This document shows, in pieces, positions 41,100-48,986 of a stretch of DNA of 57,623 nt. Each line of letters opens with the position of its first letter. The stretch's first letter is position 1. A program made the translations under genes and the position numbers. The notes beneath the pieces were generated by a model. The model saw only the letters and a list, made by a program, of their open reading frames with translations. It did not search any database and was not told the origin of the DNA. Where the stretch lies: NCBI GenBank assembly GCA_029564115.1, contig JAKQQP010000029.1:1-57623 (forward strand). The letters are read 5' to 3'. Origin of the DNA: Candidatus Rifleibacteriota bacterium (GTDB taxonomy: Bacteria > Riflebacteria > Ozemobacteria > Ozemobacterales > Ozemobacteraceae).

Positions 41100-42848
41100 A
41101 TGCCGAATGTAAAGGGAACAGTGTTGCGTGACCGTGTTGGCAGCGCTATGTTTATGCTGCTGACCATTGTTGGCATTCTTTACATTTTCGGCACCATGCT
41201 GATCAACTATATGACCCAGGAACGGGCTCAAACCGCTCGTCTTGGCGAAAGCATGCAGGCTTTCTATCTCGCAGAAGCAGCGGTTGAGAAAGCCATGATC
41301 AAGATGCGTGAGCTTTTTTCTGAAAAGTTGCTTTCTGACGACGGTGAAGTGAATGACCGAATTCTGGCCCTGCTCGATATCGACAGGGCCGAGAATTTTT
41401 CATTGCGCGTCAGGCTCAACGACGGCGAGCTGATACCCGGCGGTACTGCCGAAGTGCTTGTCGAGGTCAACAACCTGCGTCTGACTCCGTTCAAGACCTA
41501 TATTGACGAGTATGAAGAAGTCCCGGCTTCGTTGAAGGTTTATCGCAAAGAGAACCGTGACACCTATGCCGATAAAGCACTTGGCGGCTGGGAAGGCCTG
41601 CTGCGTTTTGAAGCTACCGGCCGCTACCGCAATGCCGAGAAGAAAATCGAAGTGATCAGAGAGCTCAAAGTCACCGATCTGACACCGCCAGCCGAGAATT
41701 ACACCCTGTTTATCGCCAGCCGCAAAGATGAATACCTGCGACACGGCGAGTTCCGCTGTCGTAACTGGAGCGTCGTGCGCGAACTCAAGACGCTGATCGA
41801 TGATCTGGCTAAAAAGACCCGCGATGCCTTCCAGGAAACGCTCGGCAACACCGCCGGCGACTTCTTCTGGGAACCGAATATGGCCAGCAACGTTGGCTTT
41901 GAAGGCGATATGAAGGTTAGAACTCTTAAAGTCATTCGCAAGCTGGTAATGTCGGTTTCAGACATAAAAATCAAAGATTTCGTCGATCTTTCGATCACCA
42001 AACTGCACCCCTATCTCTGGGGCAAGATTCGCACCAATGGGCGTTTGCATGTTTATCTGCCGTTTTTTGCCGCTGACGATATTATCAATTACTTTGAAGA
42101 CAACTCGATTTTTTCACATCAGCGCCCCGAAATCGGCTATCTTTTCTGCAGCAATCAGCTGCACGACCCGTATTTGAGCAAGTATACCTACTATGAAGGC
42201 GAAATAATCAGATATTATCAGAAGCTCAAGCCTTATGTGCTTGGTATTACCGAGACTCCATACCCCAGTTCTGACCCTTACACCATCAACACCAAGTTCG
42301 ATTTCGTGTCGCGTTACCCCGACAAGCTCGAACCCATGCAGCTCGCTCGCATCAAAAAAGATGCCAAGGATTACTGCCACGAATTCATTGAAAAAGACCT
42401 GATTCTGCAGGGCACCTATTCAAAACCTGCGGCGGTATGGGGTCTGATTTATGTTCAGGGCAACGTTCACATCGGCGGTCGCATTTCAGGCCAGGGGATG
42501 ATAGTTACCGACGGCGATATTTTCATCAACGACAACGTCGTGCATGACAGTGCTTCGTCGTTTTTATCGCTCGTTTCGCTGAAAGGTTCGGTCAAGCTGG
42601 CCAAGGGCCTGAACAATGCTAAAGTGGAAGCGGCGATCTATGCCAAAGAGAGCATTCTGGGCGGCGAACAGATAAATATTTTTGGGAACCTCGCCGTCGA
42701 TTCTCTGAACCGGCAAAAGGGCGAAGATGGCCCGTTGATCATGCCAAAACGTGTGGTCATCAACTACGACTCGAACCTGAAGGCAGAAGTCGGCAGTAAC
42801 GTTTGTTTCAATATCTCAGACCTGATAACAACGCAACGCGACCTGTAA
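41100..42848 (+). CDS. Large PilX-like membrane protein with beta-helix-like tail
   Basis: A 582-residue protein. A short basic N-terminus and one membrane helix (about 14-38, GSAMFMLLTIVGILYIFGTM) run into RLGESMQAFYLAEAAVEKAM, the PilX-like amphipathic segment. A long periplasmic part follows. Residues about 450-560 look like a small beta-helix with short G-rich repeats (GLIYVQGNVHIGGRISGQGM, VTDGDIFINDNVV), similar in form to bactofilin-like repeats and to the tail of the protein at 14238. GAGGTG lies seven bases upstream of ATG 41100. It follows prfB by 13 bases and is probably co-transcribed. Confidence 0.7.
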   Translation: MPNVKGTVLRDRVGSAMFMLLTIVGILYIFGTMLINYMTQERAQTARLGESMQAFYLAEAAVEKAMIKMRELFSEKLLSDDGEVNDRILALLDIDRAENFSLRVRLNDGELIPGGTAEVLVEVNNLRLTPFKTYIDEYEEVPASLKVYRKENRDTYADKALGGWEGLLRFEATGRYRNAEKKIEVIRELKVTDLTPPAENYTLFIASRKDEYLRHGEFRCRNWSVVRELKTLIDDLAKKTRDAFQETLGNTAGDFFWEPNMASNVGFEGDMKVRTLKVIRKLVMSVSDIKIKDFVDLSITKLHPYLWGKIRTNGRLHVYLPFFAADDIINYFEDNSIFSHQRPEIGYLFCSNQLHDPYLSKYTYYEGEIIRYYQKLKPYVLGITETPYPSSDPYTINTKFDFVSRYPDKLEPMQLARIKKDAKDYCHEFIEKDLILQGTYSKPAAVWGLIYVQGNVHIGGRISGQGMIVTDGDIFINDNVVHDSASSFLSLVSLKGSVKLAKGLNNAKVEAAIYAKESILGGEQINIFGNLAVDSLNRQKGEDGPLIMPKRVVINYDSNLKAEVGSNVCFNISDLITTQRDL

Positions 42849-42867
42849 TCGTTTTTACTGCGACTTT

Positions 42868-44526
42868 TTATCTGTCAGGTGTTGCAGAAATAAAGTCGAA
42901 CGATGGCAGTCTGACAGTTTGTCCGAGTTCGTTGATTATTTCGTATTCTTTCCAGTCGGTTGAGCCATTGAAGGTAATCATGCGACCTTCTTTGATGAAC
43001 GGCGGGAACCCGCCCTTTCTGGTGGCGAGCAGAAACAATGGCTGATTGTTGTAGTGCTGATTGAGACGGTAATCATTGCGGTCGCGGTTCATGATGTCAA
43101 GCTCGTCGCGGCTGAGTTCTTTGATCATCAGAAGAAAGTCGCGCCCGTGGCGGCTGATGCGCTTGGCTATGTAGCCGCGCCATTCAACGGTGATTGCACT
43201 GGTAAAGCTTGTTTTAAAGCTGATATCGGTCAGCTGATAGTATTTTAGATCGGTGGTCGCGTAATTTTTGCGAATGGCTGCAAGACCTTCGCGGGCCGGC
43301 CGCAGTCTTTCTTCGGCTTCTCTGATTTTAAATCTTGCCACTTCGACTTTGCGAACGGCGTCACGGCGGGAGCTTTCCTGGAGATTGCCGGTTTCGAGGG
43401 CCTGACTGAAAAGATTCAGCGCTTCATCGAAGTTATTGGTGGTGAAAGCGTGATTGCCGCGCAGATAAAGGTCGTTGGCGAGATTGCCGGTCGCTTCGGT
43501 CATGCGCATCTGCAGATTTGGGTTGCCGGGGTTCATGGCATTGGCTCTGGTGTAGTAATCTCTTGCCTGAGCTGGTTTTCCCATTGATTCATACAGCCTG
43601 GCTATTTCGATGGCTACCGATGCCTGCGGTTTGACGGCATAATAAATCTGGTAGTTGCGCAGGGCATCTTCAAGCAGATTTACTCGTGAATAATTGCGAC
43701 CCAGCAGAAAATAGGCATCGTAAAACTTATCGTCTACTCTGATCGCTTCTTCGAGGTGCTTTATCGAGGCAAAAAGATCGCCTTCCAGACTGAGAGCCTT
43801 GCCCATGAGAAAGTGTGCCTTCGGGCTGTCAGGGTTCTTTTCGAGAATGCCCTGCAGCAACTTGATCGCTTCATCTTTCTTGCCGCTGTCGAGAAGGGCG
43901 GCAGCGCGGTCTTCCCCGGCTGGTTTGGCTGCCTGAGCGGTAATTCTTGCCGGCAACGGTGGTAACTTCAGGTCTGATGAGCTATAGGTCGGTGATGGCT
44001 GGGTGTTTATCGGCGGCAGAACGGGAAGCGCGGGCGCCTGGGTTACTACCGGCGCCGGTCTTGCGGCGGTTCTGGCAGGAGGTTGCACGGGCGGCAGTGT
44101 TTGGGTGACGACTTTCGCCGTTGCTGCCGGTTGTGATTTCACGATGGGTGCCGGTGCCTGTATGCCAGGCTGCACAACAGCCTGGGTGCGTTTTAATTCA
44201 ACCGTGCAGCGGGCAATGCCGCGACGGGCAGCGACCATGGAAGTATCGAGAGAGGCGGCCAGGCGGTATTCCCTGAGAGCTTCTTCAAAATTGCCGGTCA
44301 ACTCAAAGAGACGACCCAGATTGAAATGGACGCCGGGATGGCGCGGTGACTGCTCGTAGGCCTGCTTCAGCGTTTGATGAGCCTGTTTGTATCTCTGCTG
44401 ATAGATGTGGTTTACGGCTTCTTCGACGAGAATGTTCGTGTTGTCGAATGCTATGAGAGTTGTTGTGCCTGCTACTGAGATCAGTGCAGACATCAGAGCG
44501 GTTTTCAGCCAGTTGTTGTTATTCAT
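42868..44526 (-). CDS. Exported TPR protein
   Basis: A 552-residue protein. A membrane segment or signal peptide (about 8-26, ALMSALISVAGTTTLIAFDN) comes first. Two TPRs (about 30-105, for example YKQAHQTLKQAYEQSPRHPG) precede a Pro/Ala/Gln-rich linker (about 108-195). A second TPR array follows (about 200-405; units such as DEAIKLLQGILEKNPDSPKA and EDALRNYQIYYAVKPQASVA). The C-terminal 130 residues are a separate mixed domain ending LGQTVRLPSFDFISATP. It is probably a periplasmic scaffold. It is convergent with the large PilX-like gene and divergent from the 28-residue ORF. Confidence 0.8.
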   Translation of the reverse strand: MNNNNWLKTALMSALISVAGTTTLIAFDNTNILVEEAVNHIYQQRYKQAHQTLKQAYEQSPRHPGVHFNLGRLFELTGNFEEALREYRLAASLDTSMVAARRGIARCTVELKRTQAVVQPGIQAPAPIVKSQPAATAKVVTQTLPPVQPPARTAARPAPVVTQAPALPVLPPINTQPSPTYSSSDLKLPPLPARITAQAAKPAGEDRAAALLDSGKKDEAIKLLQGILEKNPDSPKAHFLMGKALSLEGDLFASIKHLEEAIRVDDKFYDAYFLLGRNYSRVNLLEDALRNYQIYYAVKPQASVAIEIARLYESMGKPAQARDYYTRANAMNPGNPNLQMRMTEATGNLANDLYLRGNHAFTTNNFDEALNLFSQALETGNLQESSRRDAVRKVEVARFKIREAEERLRPAREGLAAIRKNYATTDLKYYQLTDISFKTSFTSAITVEWRGYIAKRISRHGRDFLLMIKELSRDELDIMNRDRNDYRLNQHYNNQPLFLLATRKGGFPPFIKEGRMITFNGSTDWKEYEIINELGQTVRLPSFDFISATPDR

Positions 44527-44554
44527 GAGCAGGGTCCTTTTTCGCGCCGCAGTT

Positions 44555-44584
44555 TTGACTCAGCATTGTCGACTATGTTATCAT
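44555..44584 (+). promoter_or_regulatory. Candidate promoter of the 28-residue ORF
   Basis: TTGACT (44555-44560), an 18-base spacer and TATCAT (44579-44584) match sigma-70 well. Transcription would start near 44591, about 25 bases before the ATG. Confidence 0.55.
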
Positions 44585-44615
44585 CAGTCTGAAATCAAAC
44601 CTCGTGGAGGAAAGC

Positions 44616-44702
44616 ATGTCTATTTTTCGTTTTATCTGGTGGGCAATGGTTATAAGTATCTGCGCTTTTGCCGGTTACGTTTACGGCTATCTTTCCGAAT
44701 AA
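44616..44702 (+). CDS. 28-residue single-pass membrane peptide
   Basis: ATG 44616 has GGAGG (44606-44610) five bases upstream, a sigma-70-like promoter at 44555 and a strong terminator at 44714. The peptide begins MSIFRFIWWAMVISICAFAG and ends YVYGYLSE. It is one hydrophobic helix with a short basic start, like many small bacterial membrane proteins. A complete transcription unit of about 150 bases around so short a frame argues that it is real. The frame was found by reading the sequence because it is below usual gene-length cutoffs. Function is unknown. Confidence 0.7.
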   Translation: MSIFRFIWWAMVISICAFAGYVYGYLSE

Positions 44703-44713
44703 TCCGTTTGTAG

Positions 44714-44743
44714 AGCCCGGTCAGAAAGCGTTCTGATCGGGCT
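44714..44743 (+). terminator. Intrinsic terminator after the small ORF
   Basis: AGCCCGGTCAGAA (44714-44726) and TTCTGATCGGGCT (44731-44743) pair over 13 bases with one G-T pair and an AGCG loop, followed by ATTTTATT. The convergent minus-strand gene ends at its base. Confidence 0.85.
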
Positions 44744-44945
44744 ATTTTATTCCGGTATATTCTTTGAAGCGGCCGTGCTTTTTCAGCAGCTCTATATACT
44801 CGGCCTGCAATTCAGAAACACCGAAGAGAGCCGCAGTGAGAAAATCCTTCCGGGTGTAACCGTGGCGGCGGCTGAGTTCGGCAAAGCTGCTGCCGTCGGC
44901 AAGCTTATCGAGAATCATTTCAGATTTGGTCAGGGCGGGTGCCAT
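44742..44945 (-). CDS. Small DUF433-like / helix-turn-helix protein
   Basis: The start is ATG 44945, with GGAG upstream, giving 67 residues. The core ILDKLADGSSFAELSRRHGY followed by TRKDFLTAALFG has the pattern of DUF433 (antitoxin-like) proteins, where a short helix-turn-helix reads L-A-x-G-x-S-x-E-E-L followed by a basic R-x-D. Such proteins are often antitoxins or DNA-binding regulators. No toxin gene is adjacent, so it is described as a probable small regulator. The C-terminal tail (ELLKKHGRFKEYTGIK) is basic. Confidence 0.6.
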   Translation of the reverse strand: MAPALTKSEMILDKLADGSSFAELSRRHGYTRKDFLTAALFGVSELQAEYIELLKKHGRFKEYTGIK

Positions 44946-45026
44946 TTTTTTCTCCTGATGTAATTTTAATATTATATCGGCAAATTGCAACCGAACTCGA
45001 AAACATACCGAAGATTACTTCAGCAA

Positions 45027-45650
45027 ATGCACACCGAAAAAAACGTCGTCAATTCAGAAAATCCGCTAAAACCACCACAACGCGATGTTTTTGTCGTCAA
45101 ACTTCTCGGATTGCCGCTCGATCTAAAAGAAAATCTGGTTTGTGGTCTGGTAATTGTTCTGGCAATTCTATTGCAGATCCGGTTTCAGAACACTTTGTGG
45201 GGCGAGGGCTGGTTTGCTCTCATCGGTTTTGTTGGCTATGTGGCAATACGTCTGTGGTTTTTAAACCGTCGCTACCCGGCGCCGGGCGAACTTATTCTCG
45301 AAGAAGAGTCTATGCGCCTGCCCGAGAGTCTTAATTACGGTCTGGCTGAAACTGTCAGGTTTGCTGATCTTACCAGGGTTATTGCCTGGTATTTTCAGAC
45401 GAAGGGTGGCGGGCAGAACCTGACTTCTATTGAATTTTCTGCCGGGAACAAAAACTACCGGGTCAACTGGCTGGCGATAGATTTGAATGTTTTAACCAGA
45501 GCCTTGCAAAGAAGGGGTATCAAGGTTATTCGTGCGGCTGGCAGTTATGATCGTGTCATAACTCCGGGTTGCTTTGTCTTCATTTTCATTCTGTTGCTTT
45601 TCATTATCCGCTTTCTGGCAAAAAGTCAATTCATTGAACCCTTGCGGTAG
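45027..45650 (+). CDS. Membrane protein of unknown function
   Basis: The first good start is ATG 45027, giving about 207 residues; an earlier in-frame codon at 44985 adds 14 residues without support. Two adjacent membrane segments (about 36-54 and 61-78) lead into a cytosolic domain of about 90 residues (LILEEESMRLPESLNYGLAE, VNWLAIDLNVLTRALQRRG). A final membrane helix is near the end (about 179-198, VFIFILLLFIIRFLA). No family is recognised. Its 3' end overlaps the convergent larE gene by 25 bases. No ribosome site is clear at ATG 45027. Confidence 0.55.
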   Translation: MHTEKNVVNSENPLKPPQRDVFVVKLLGLPLDLKENLVCGLVIVLAILLQIRFQNTLWGEGWFALIGFVGYVAIRLWFLNRRYPAPGELILEEESMRLPESLNYGLAETVRFADLTRVIAWYFQTKGGGQNLTSIEFSAGNKNYRVNWLAIDLNVLTRALQRRGIKVIRAAGSYDRVITPGCFVFIFILLLFIIRFLAKSQFIEPLR

Positions 45651-46438
45651 CCGGATACATCGATACAGACATATTTAAAACCCAGTTTTTTGAGCTCGGC
45701 TTCGTGCATGGCTGCGGCATCTAGAGCCCGATGACGGTCGACCGGGTTCACTTCGATTCTGGCCAGATCGCCGTGATGACGTAGTCGGCAGTATTGTATG
45801 CCTGCTTTACGCAGTATGTCTTCGCCATGGTCTATCTGTAATAATTTTTCGGCGGTAATCCGGCAGCCTGAGGCGATGCGCGTCGCCAGACAGCTTTGCC
45901 CGGGTCTGATTGTTTCATGGGCTTGCATGGCCGTTAAAACTTCTCTGATTATGGCTTTGCTGAACCCGCATTCAGCAAGTGGGCTGTAAATATTCAGCTC
46001 TTTGATCGCAGCCTTGCCAGGCCTGAAATCGTCTTCATCATCTGTTACCGAGCCTTCACAGATAACTTCGCTGTCGCTTTTGTGGGCAATAAGATGCTGA
46101 AAAATCAGTTTTTTACAATGATAACAGCGTTGCATGCTGTTTTCGGTGACATTGGTCTGGTCGAGTTGATCTATTGCCAGTTCACTGTAGTTCAGGCTGT
46201 ATTTCTGGGCAATTGCACGTGCCAGTTTTATTTCTTCAGCTGGCATGAAGGGCGAATTAACCAGAATTGCCCGATATGAATCATTCAGGTAATGGCTGGC
46301 GGCAAGGCAGAGAAATGTGCTGTCCATGCCCCCGGAAAACGCGACGAGCAGTTGTCGCTGTCTGGTGAAAAACTCTTCAAGTCTGCCAATCGCAGTCTTG
46401 GCAGACGAAGAGAGCGTTGCTTCATACAGTTTCAGCAC
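45626..46438 (-). CDS. larE: ATP-dependent sulfur transferase LarE
   Basis: A 270-residue PP-loop enzyme. LarE uses ATP to activate the carboxyl groups of the pyridine ring in nickel-pincer cofactor synthesis and donates sulfur from a Cys. The PP-loop is SGGMDS (35-40). RCYHCKK (about 104-110), EGSVTDDEDDFRPG and SCLATRIASG complete the LarE pattern; C183 in the last motif is the probable sacrificial sulfur donor, with C192 nearby. No larA, larB or larC is in the window, so it is an orphan here and the cofactor pathway could not be confirmed. A related PP-loop role is possible. Confidence 0.85.
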   Translation of the reverse strand: MLKLYEATLSSSAKTAIGRLEEFFTRQRQLLVAFSGGMDSTFLCLAASHYLNDSYRAILVNSPFMPAEEIKLARAIAQKYSLNYSELAIDQLDQTNVTENSMQRCYHCKKLIFQHLIAHKSDSEVICEGSVTDDEDDFRPGKAAIKELNIYSPLAECGFSKAIIREVLTAMQAHETIRPGQSCLATRIASGCRITAEKLLQIDHGEDILRKAGIQYCRLRHHGDLARIEVNPVDRHRALDAAAMHEAELKKLGFKYVCIDVSGYRKGSMN

Positions 46439-46541
46439 CAGAAAAGTTCCTTGTTTTTGTCTCGGGTTAGCTATGTTTTATCACTTTTACGGCAGTGTAG
46501 ACAAGCTGTGCAAAACTGCGCTGCGGGTATAATCGTGAAAA

Positions 46542-46925
46542 TTATTTCTCGGCGGGTGTTTCGGCTTTGAGGCTGAGTGTATTAAAGACAAGGCTGACGA
46601 TCAGACCGTAAACGACGCCGGTCAATGCAACAGCAAGGTTGGGGCCAATTGTCTTCGGGTCATCGAGAGACGACAACATGGCAATGAGCCCCACTGCAAA
46701 TGAAATAAAACCAGAATGCCAGGCAGCCTGGGCTATTATTTTAAAACGTTCGCTTCTGGTCTGCTGAGGTGATTTTGTAAGCATTACGGCGCCAAAGATG
46801 CCCAACAAAACAAATATTGCTGCCGGAATATTGACGAAGATATTAAAAGGTGCGCCGCATAATTGCATTAAAAGTACCAGTGCAGAAACCCATAAAAACA
46901 TGCCAATAACTTTGTAGGTAGTCAT
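46542..46925 (-). CDS. Minimal MotA-like proton-channel protein
   Basis: A 127-residue protein with four membrane segments (about 6-22, 27-48, 67-88, 99-118). FVNIPAAIFVLLGIFGAVML resembles the segment at the end of MotA TM1-TM2, and GLIAMLSSLDDPKTIGPNLA followed by VALTGVVYGLIVSLVF is a clear match to TM3-TM4 of MotA/PomA-type stators. The large cytoplasmic domain that MotA carries between TM2 and TM3 is absent, so the length is about half of normal. No MotB lies nearby. It could be a stripped stator, an ExbB/TolQ-like relic or a new channel. Confidence 0.6.
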   Translation of the reverse strand: MTTYKVIGMFLWVSALVLLMQLCGAPFNIFVNIPAAIFVLLGIFGAVMLTKSPQQTRSERFKIIAQAAWHSGFISFAVGLIAMLSSLDDPKTIGPNLAVALTGVVYGLIVSLVFNTLSLKAETPAEK

Positions 46926-47069
46926 AAAAGCCCTTTATTTAGTAAATTTTAGACACCTACATTAACACAAAGTCGCCTAGATAACAAAAGATAAAACAAT
47001 TATCACGTGCGCAGCGCCCTTGACTGAAGAGGCTGTTCATAATTCGTTAAAAAAATACCCGGTATGTGG

Positions 47070-47075
47070 TATTAT
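47070..47075 (+). promoter_or_regulatory. Candidate -10 element for the agmatinase operon
   Basis: TATTAT at 47070-47075 is preceded by TGTGG, an extended -10-like context, and lies 46 bases before the agmatinase start at 47122. No good -35 is placed 17 bases upstream (TTAAAA). Confidence 0.35.
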
Positions 47076-47121
47076 ACAGGTCGTAAAAGCACATCCGACA
47101 AATTTCCCGGGGGGAAGAAGC

Positions 47122-48030
47122 ATGACTCTCGATTCAGTGCATTTCAAAGCCAGTTACAGCTTTCTGGGTCTTGCCGATGAAGACAGCAGATACGAAGACG
47201 CAAAAGCGGTAATCATCCCAGTTCCGTATGACAGCACCACTTCATACCGCGCCGGCACCCGCGAAGGCCCGGCAGCCATTATTACCGCCTCGAGACAGGT
47301 TGAGCTTTATGATCTGGATCTGCAGTGCGAGCCGCTGATCGCGGGCGTTCACACTTTGCCGGAACTAGAGCCCGACATGCAGGGCCCGGCAGCGACTTTG
47401 TCCAATATCGAAAACGCTGTTAGAGCTGTAATTGCCGATGGCAAATTCCCGGTGATGCTTGGCGGCGAGCACAGTATCACTACTGCACCTGTTAAGGCAG
47501 TCAGAGAGAAATACGGCCAGTCACTTTCGGTGCTGCAGCTAGACGCACACTCTGATCTGCGCGATTCGTATGAAAACACGCCCTTCAACCATGCCTCGGT
47601 GATGCGCCGTGTATACGATCTGGCAAAGCTCACTCAGGTGGGCATACGCAATACCTGCCGCGACGAAATCGAGTTTATCAAAAAATCTGGGCACGACGGC
47701 ATTGTCTGGGCCAGCGAAATGGTAGACAACGATGCCTGGGTCGACCGGGTAATGAGGCGACTCGACCAGAATGTCTATATTACAATCGACCTCGACGCCT
47801 TCGATCCTTCGATAATGCCGGCTGTAGGCACGCCTGAGCCAGGTGGCATGCTTTGGTACCAGACTCTCAAACTGCTGAACAGGGTTATCGATGAGCGCAA
47901 TGTCGTTGGCTTCGATGTGGTCGAATTGTGCCCGATTCCGGGCAATATCGCCTCTGATTTTATGGCTGCCAAACTCGTTTTTAAAATGCTGGGCCGGATC
48001 TTTAAAAAGAACGGCTGGATAGCAGAATAA
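47122..48030 (+). CDS. speB: Agmatinase
   Basis: ATG 47122 with GGGGGAAG upstream gives 302 residues of the ureohydrolase family; an earlier in-frame start at 47020 is upstream of the likely promoter. The di-manganese ligands are H117 (GGEHSIT), D141, H143, D145 (LDAHSDLRD), D223 and D225 (TIDLDAFDPS). The ending PAVGTPEPGG is that of agmatinase-type members. It converts agmatine to putrescine and urea. No arginine decarboxylase is near. A prepilin peptidase gene starts 10 bases after its stop, so they share an operon of mixed function. A close relative acting on another guanidino substrate cannot be excluded. Confidence 0.88.
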   Translation: MTLDSVHFKASYSFLGLADEDSRYEDAKAVIIPVPYDSTTSYRAGTREGPAAIITASRQVELYDLDLQCEPLIAGVHTLPELEPDMQGPAATLSNIENAVRAVIADGKFPVMLGGEHSITTAPVKAVREKYGQSLSVLQLDAHSDLRDSYENTPFNHASVMRRVYDLAKLTQVGIRNTCRDEIEFIKKSGHDGIVWASEMVDNDAWVDRVMRRLDQNVYITIDLDAFDPSIMPAVGTPEPGGMLWYQTLKLLNRVIDERNVVGFDVVELCPIPGNIASDFMAAKLVFKMLGRIFKKNGWIAE

Positions 48031-48040
48031 GGCTGATCTG

Positions 48041-48847
48041 ATGGGAATTTCACTGCATTTCATTTTGATCGCGACGGTGCTCGGTGCTTTGGCCGGGCCG
48101 CGCATCGCCTGGGCAATCCGGGCCTGGCCGGGCCACGAAAAATTTCATTGCGACTATCTCTATTGTGCCGATTGTGCCGGTGGCGCCCGCCGCGGCTGTT
48201 ACAATGCCGGCCACGCCCAGGATCGTCTTTATATTCTGTTTTCGGCGCTGGTGGCTGGTCTTTCGGTTTTTTATTTCGACGTTTCGGTTAAAGCCTTTCT
48301 TTCGTGGCTGATTTCGGTCAGTTGTATGATTATTACCGTTGTTGATATCAGATACCTTATCATTCCTGATACTCTGTCGATAAATGGCTGCTGGACCGGG
48401 TTGCTTTACTCTGCTGGTTGTTGGGCCTGGGTTAAGATGGGCAACGCGCCGGTCAGCTATCATCTTGAATTTGTCGATTCGCTGCTTGGTTTTATTCTGG
48501 GCGGTGGTTTTTTGTGGCTGCTGGCCTGGTTGGCAGTTCTGCTGCTGAAAAAAGAGGGAATGGGCGGTGGCGATGTTAAATTGCTCGCGGCGTTTGGAGC
48601 CTGGGCCGGCTGGCAGACCGTCATCGGAACCATAATAATCGCCAGCTTTCTTGGTGCTGCCGGTGGTATTCTCAGCATTCTCTACCAACGCATCAGATAT
48701 CGCAAACAATATCGGCCTCTGACACACATGATTCCCTTCGGGCCGTATTTGTGCATTGCCTTTGTTTTTATTTTTTATTGCGGCCTCGACCCGTTGCTGC
48801 AGCTGCTTGAACTTTATCAGCAGTGGCTGCTTAACAGAATGTCATAA
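48041..48847 (+). CDS. Prepilin peptidase (A24 family)
   Basis: A 268-residue polytopic protein. The two catalytic aspartates are D102 in VVDIRYLIIPD and D178 in GMGGGDVKLLAAFG, the signature GxGD motif of type IV prepilin peptidases. Such enzymes cut after the Gly of the class III leader and may methylate the new Phe. The N-terminal methyltransferase region is shortened and carries four Cys (C37, C42, C45, C53) as a reduced form of the usual zinc motif. It is the only such enzyme in this window and is the likely processor of the prepilins at 12574, 13239, 24995 and 38996. Confidence 0.9.
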   Translation: MGISLHFILIATVLGALAGPRIAWAIRAWPGHEKFHCDYLYCADCAGGARRGCYNAGHAQDRLYILFSALVAGLSVFYFDVSVKAFLSWLISVSCMIITVVDIRYLIIPDTLSINGCWTGLLYSAGCWAWVKMGNAPVSYHLEFVDSLLGFILGGGFLWLLAWLAVLLLKKEGMGGGDVKLLAAFGAWAGWQTVIGTIIIASFLGAAGGILSILYQRIRYRKQYRPLTHMIPFGPYLCIAFVFIFYCGLDPLLQLLELYQQWLLNRMS

Positions 48848-48912
48848 AGTTCTGCGTTTCGGCCTTTATCAGGCGTATTTAGCGCCTTGACTGCTTGCCA
48901 GCAAAGATGTTG

Positions 48913-48941
48913 TTGACAATTAGCGCTCCTGTTGCTAAACT
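48913..48941 (+). promoter_or_regulatory. Sigma-70 promoter of secG
   Basis: A perfect TTGACA (48913-48918), a 17-base spacer and TAAACT (48936-48941) with a TGC extended -10. The start would be near 48948, about 40 bases before the secG ATG. Confidence 0.75.
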
Positions 48942-48986
48942 CAATCACCTGAAATTTATGTACCGAACAAAAGGAGTTCACAGGCT

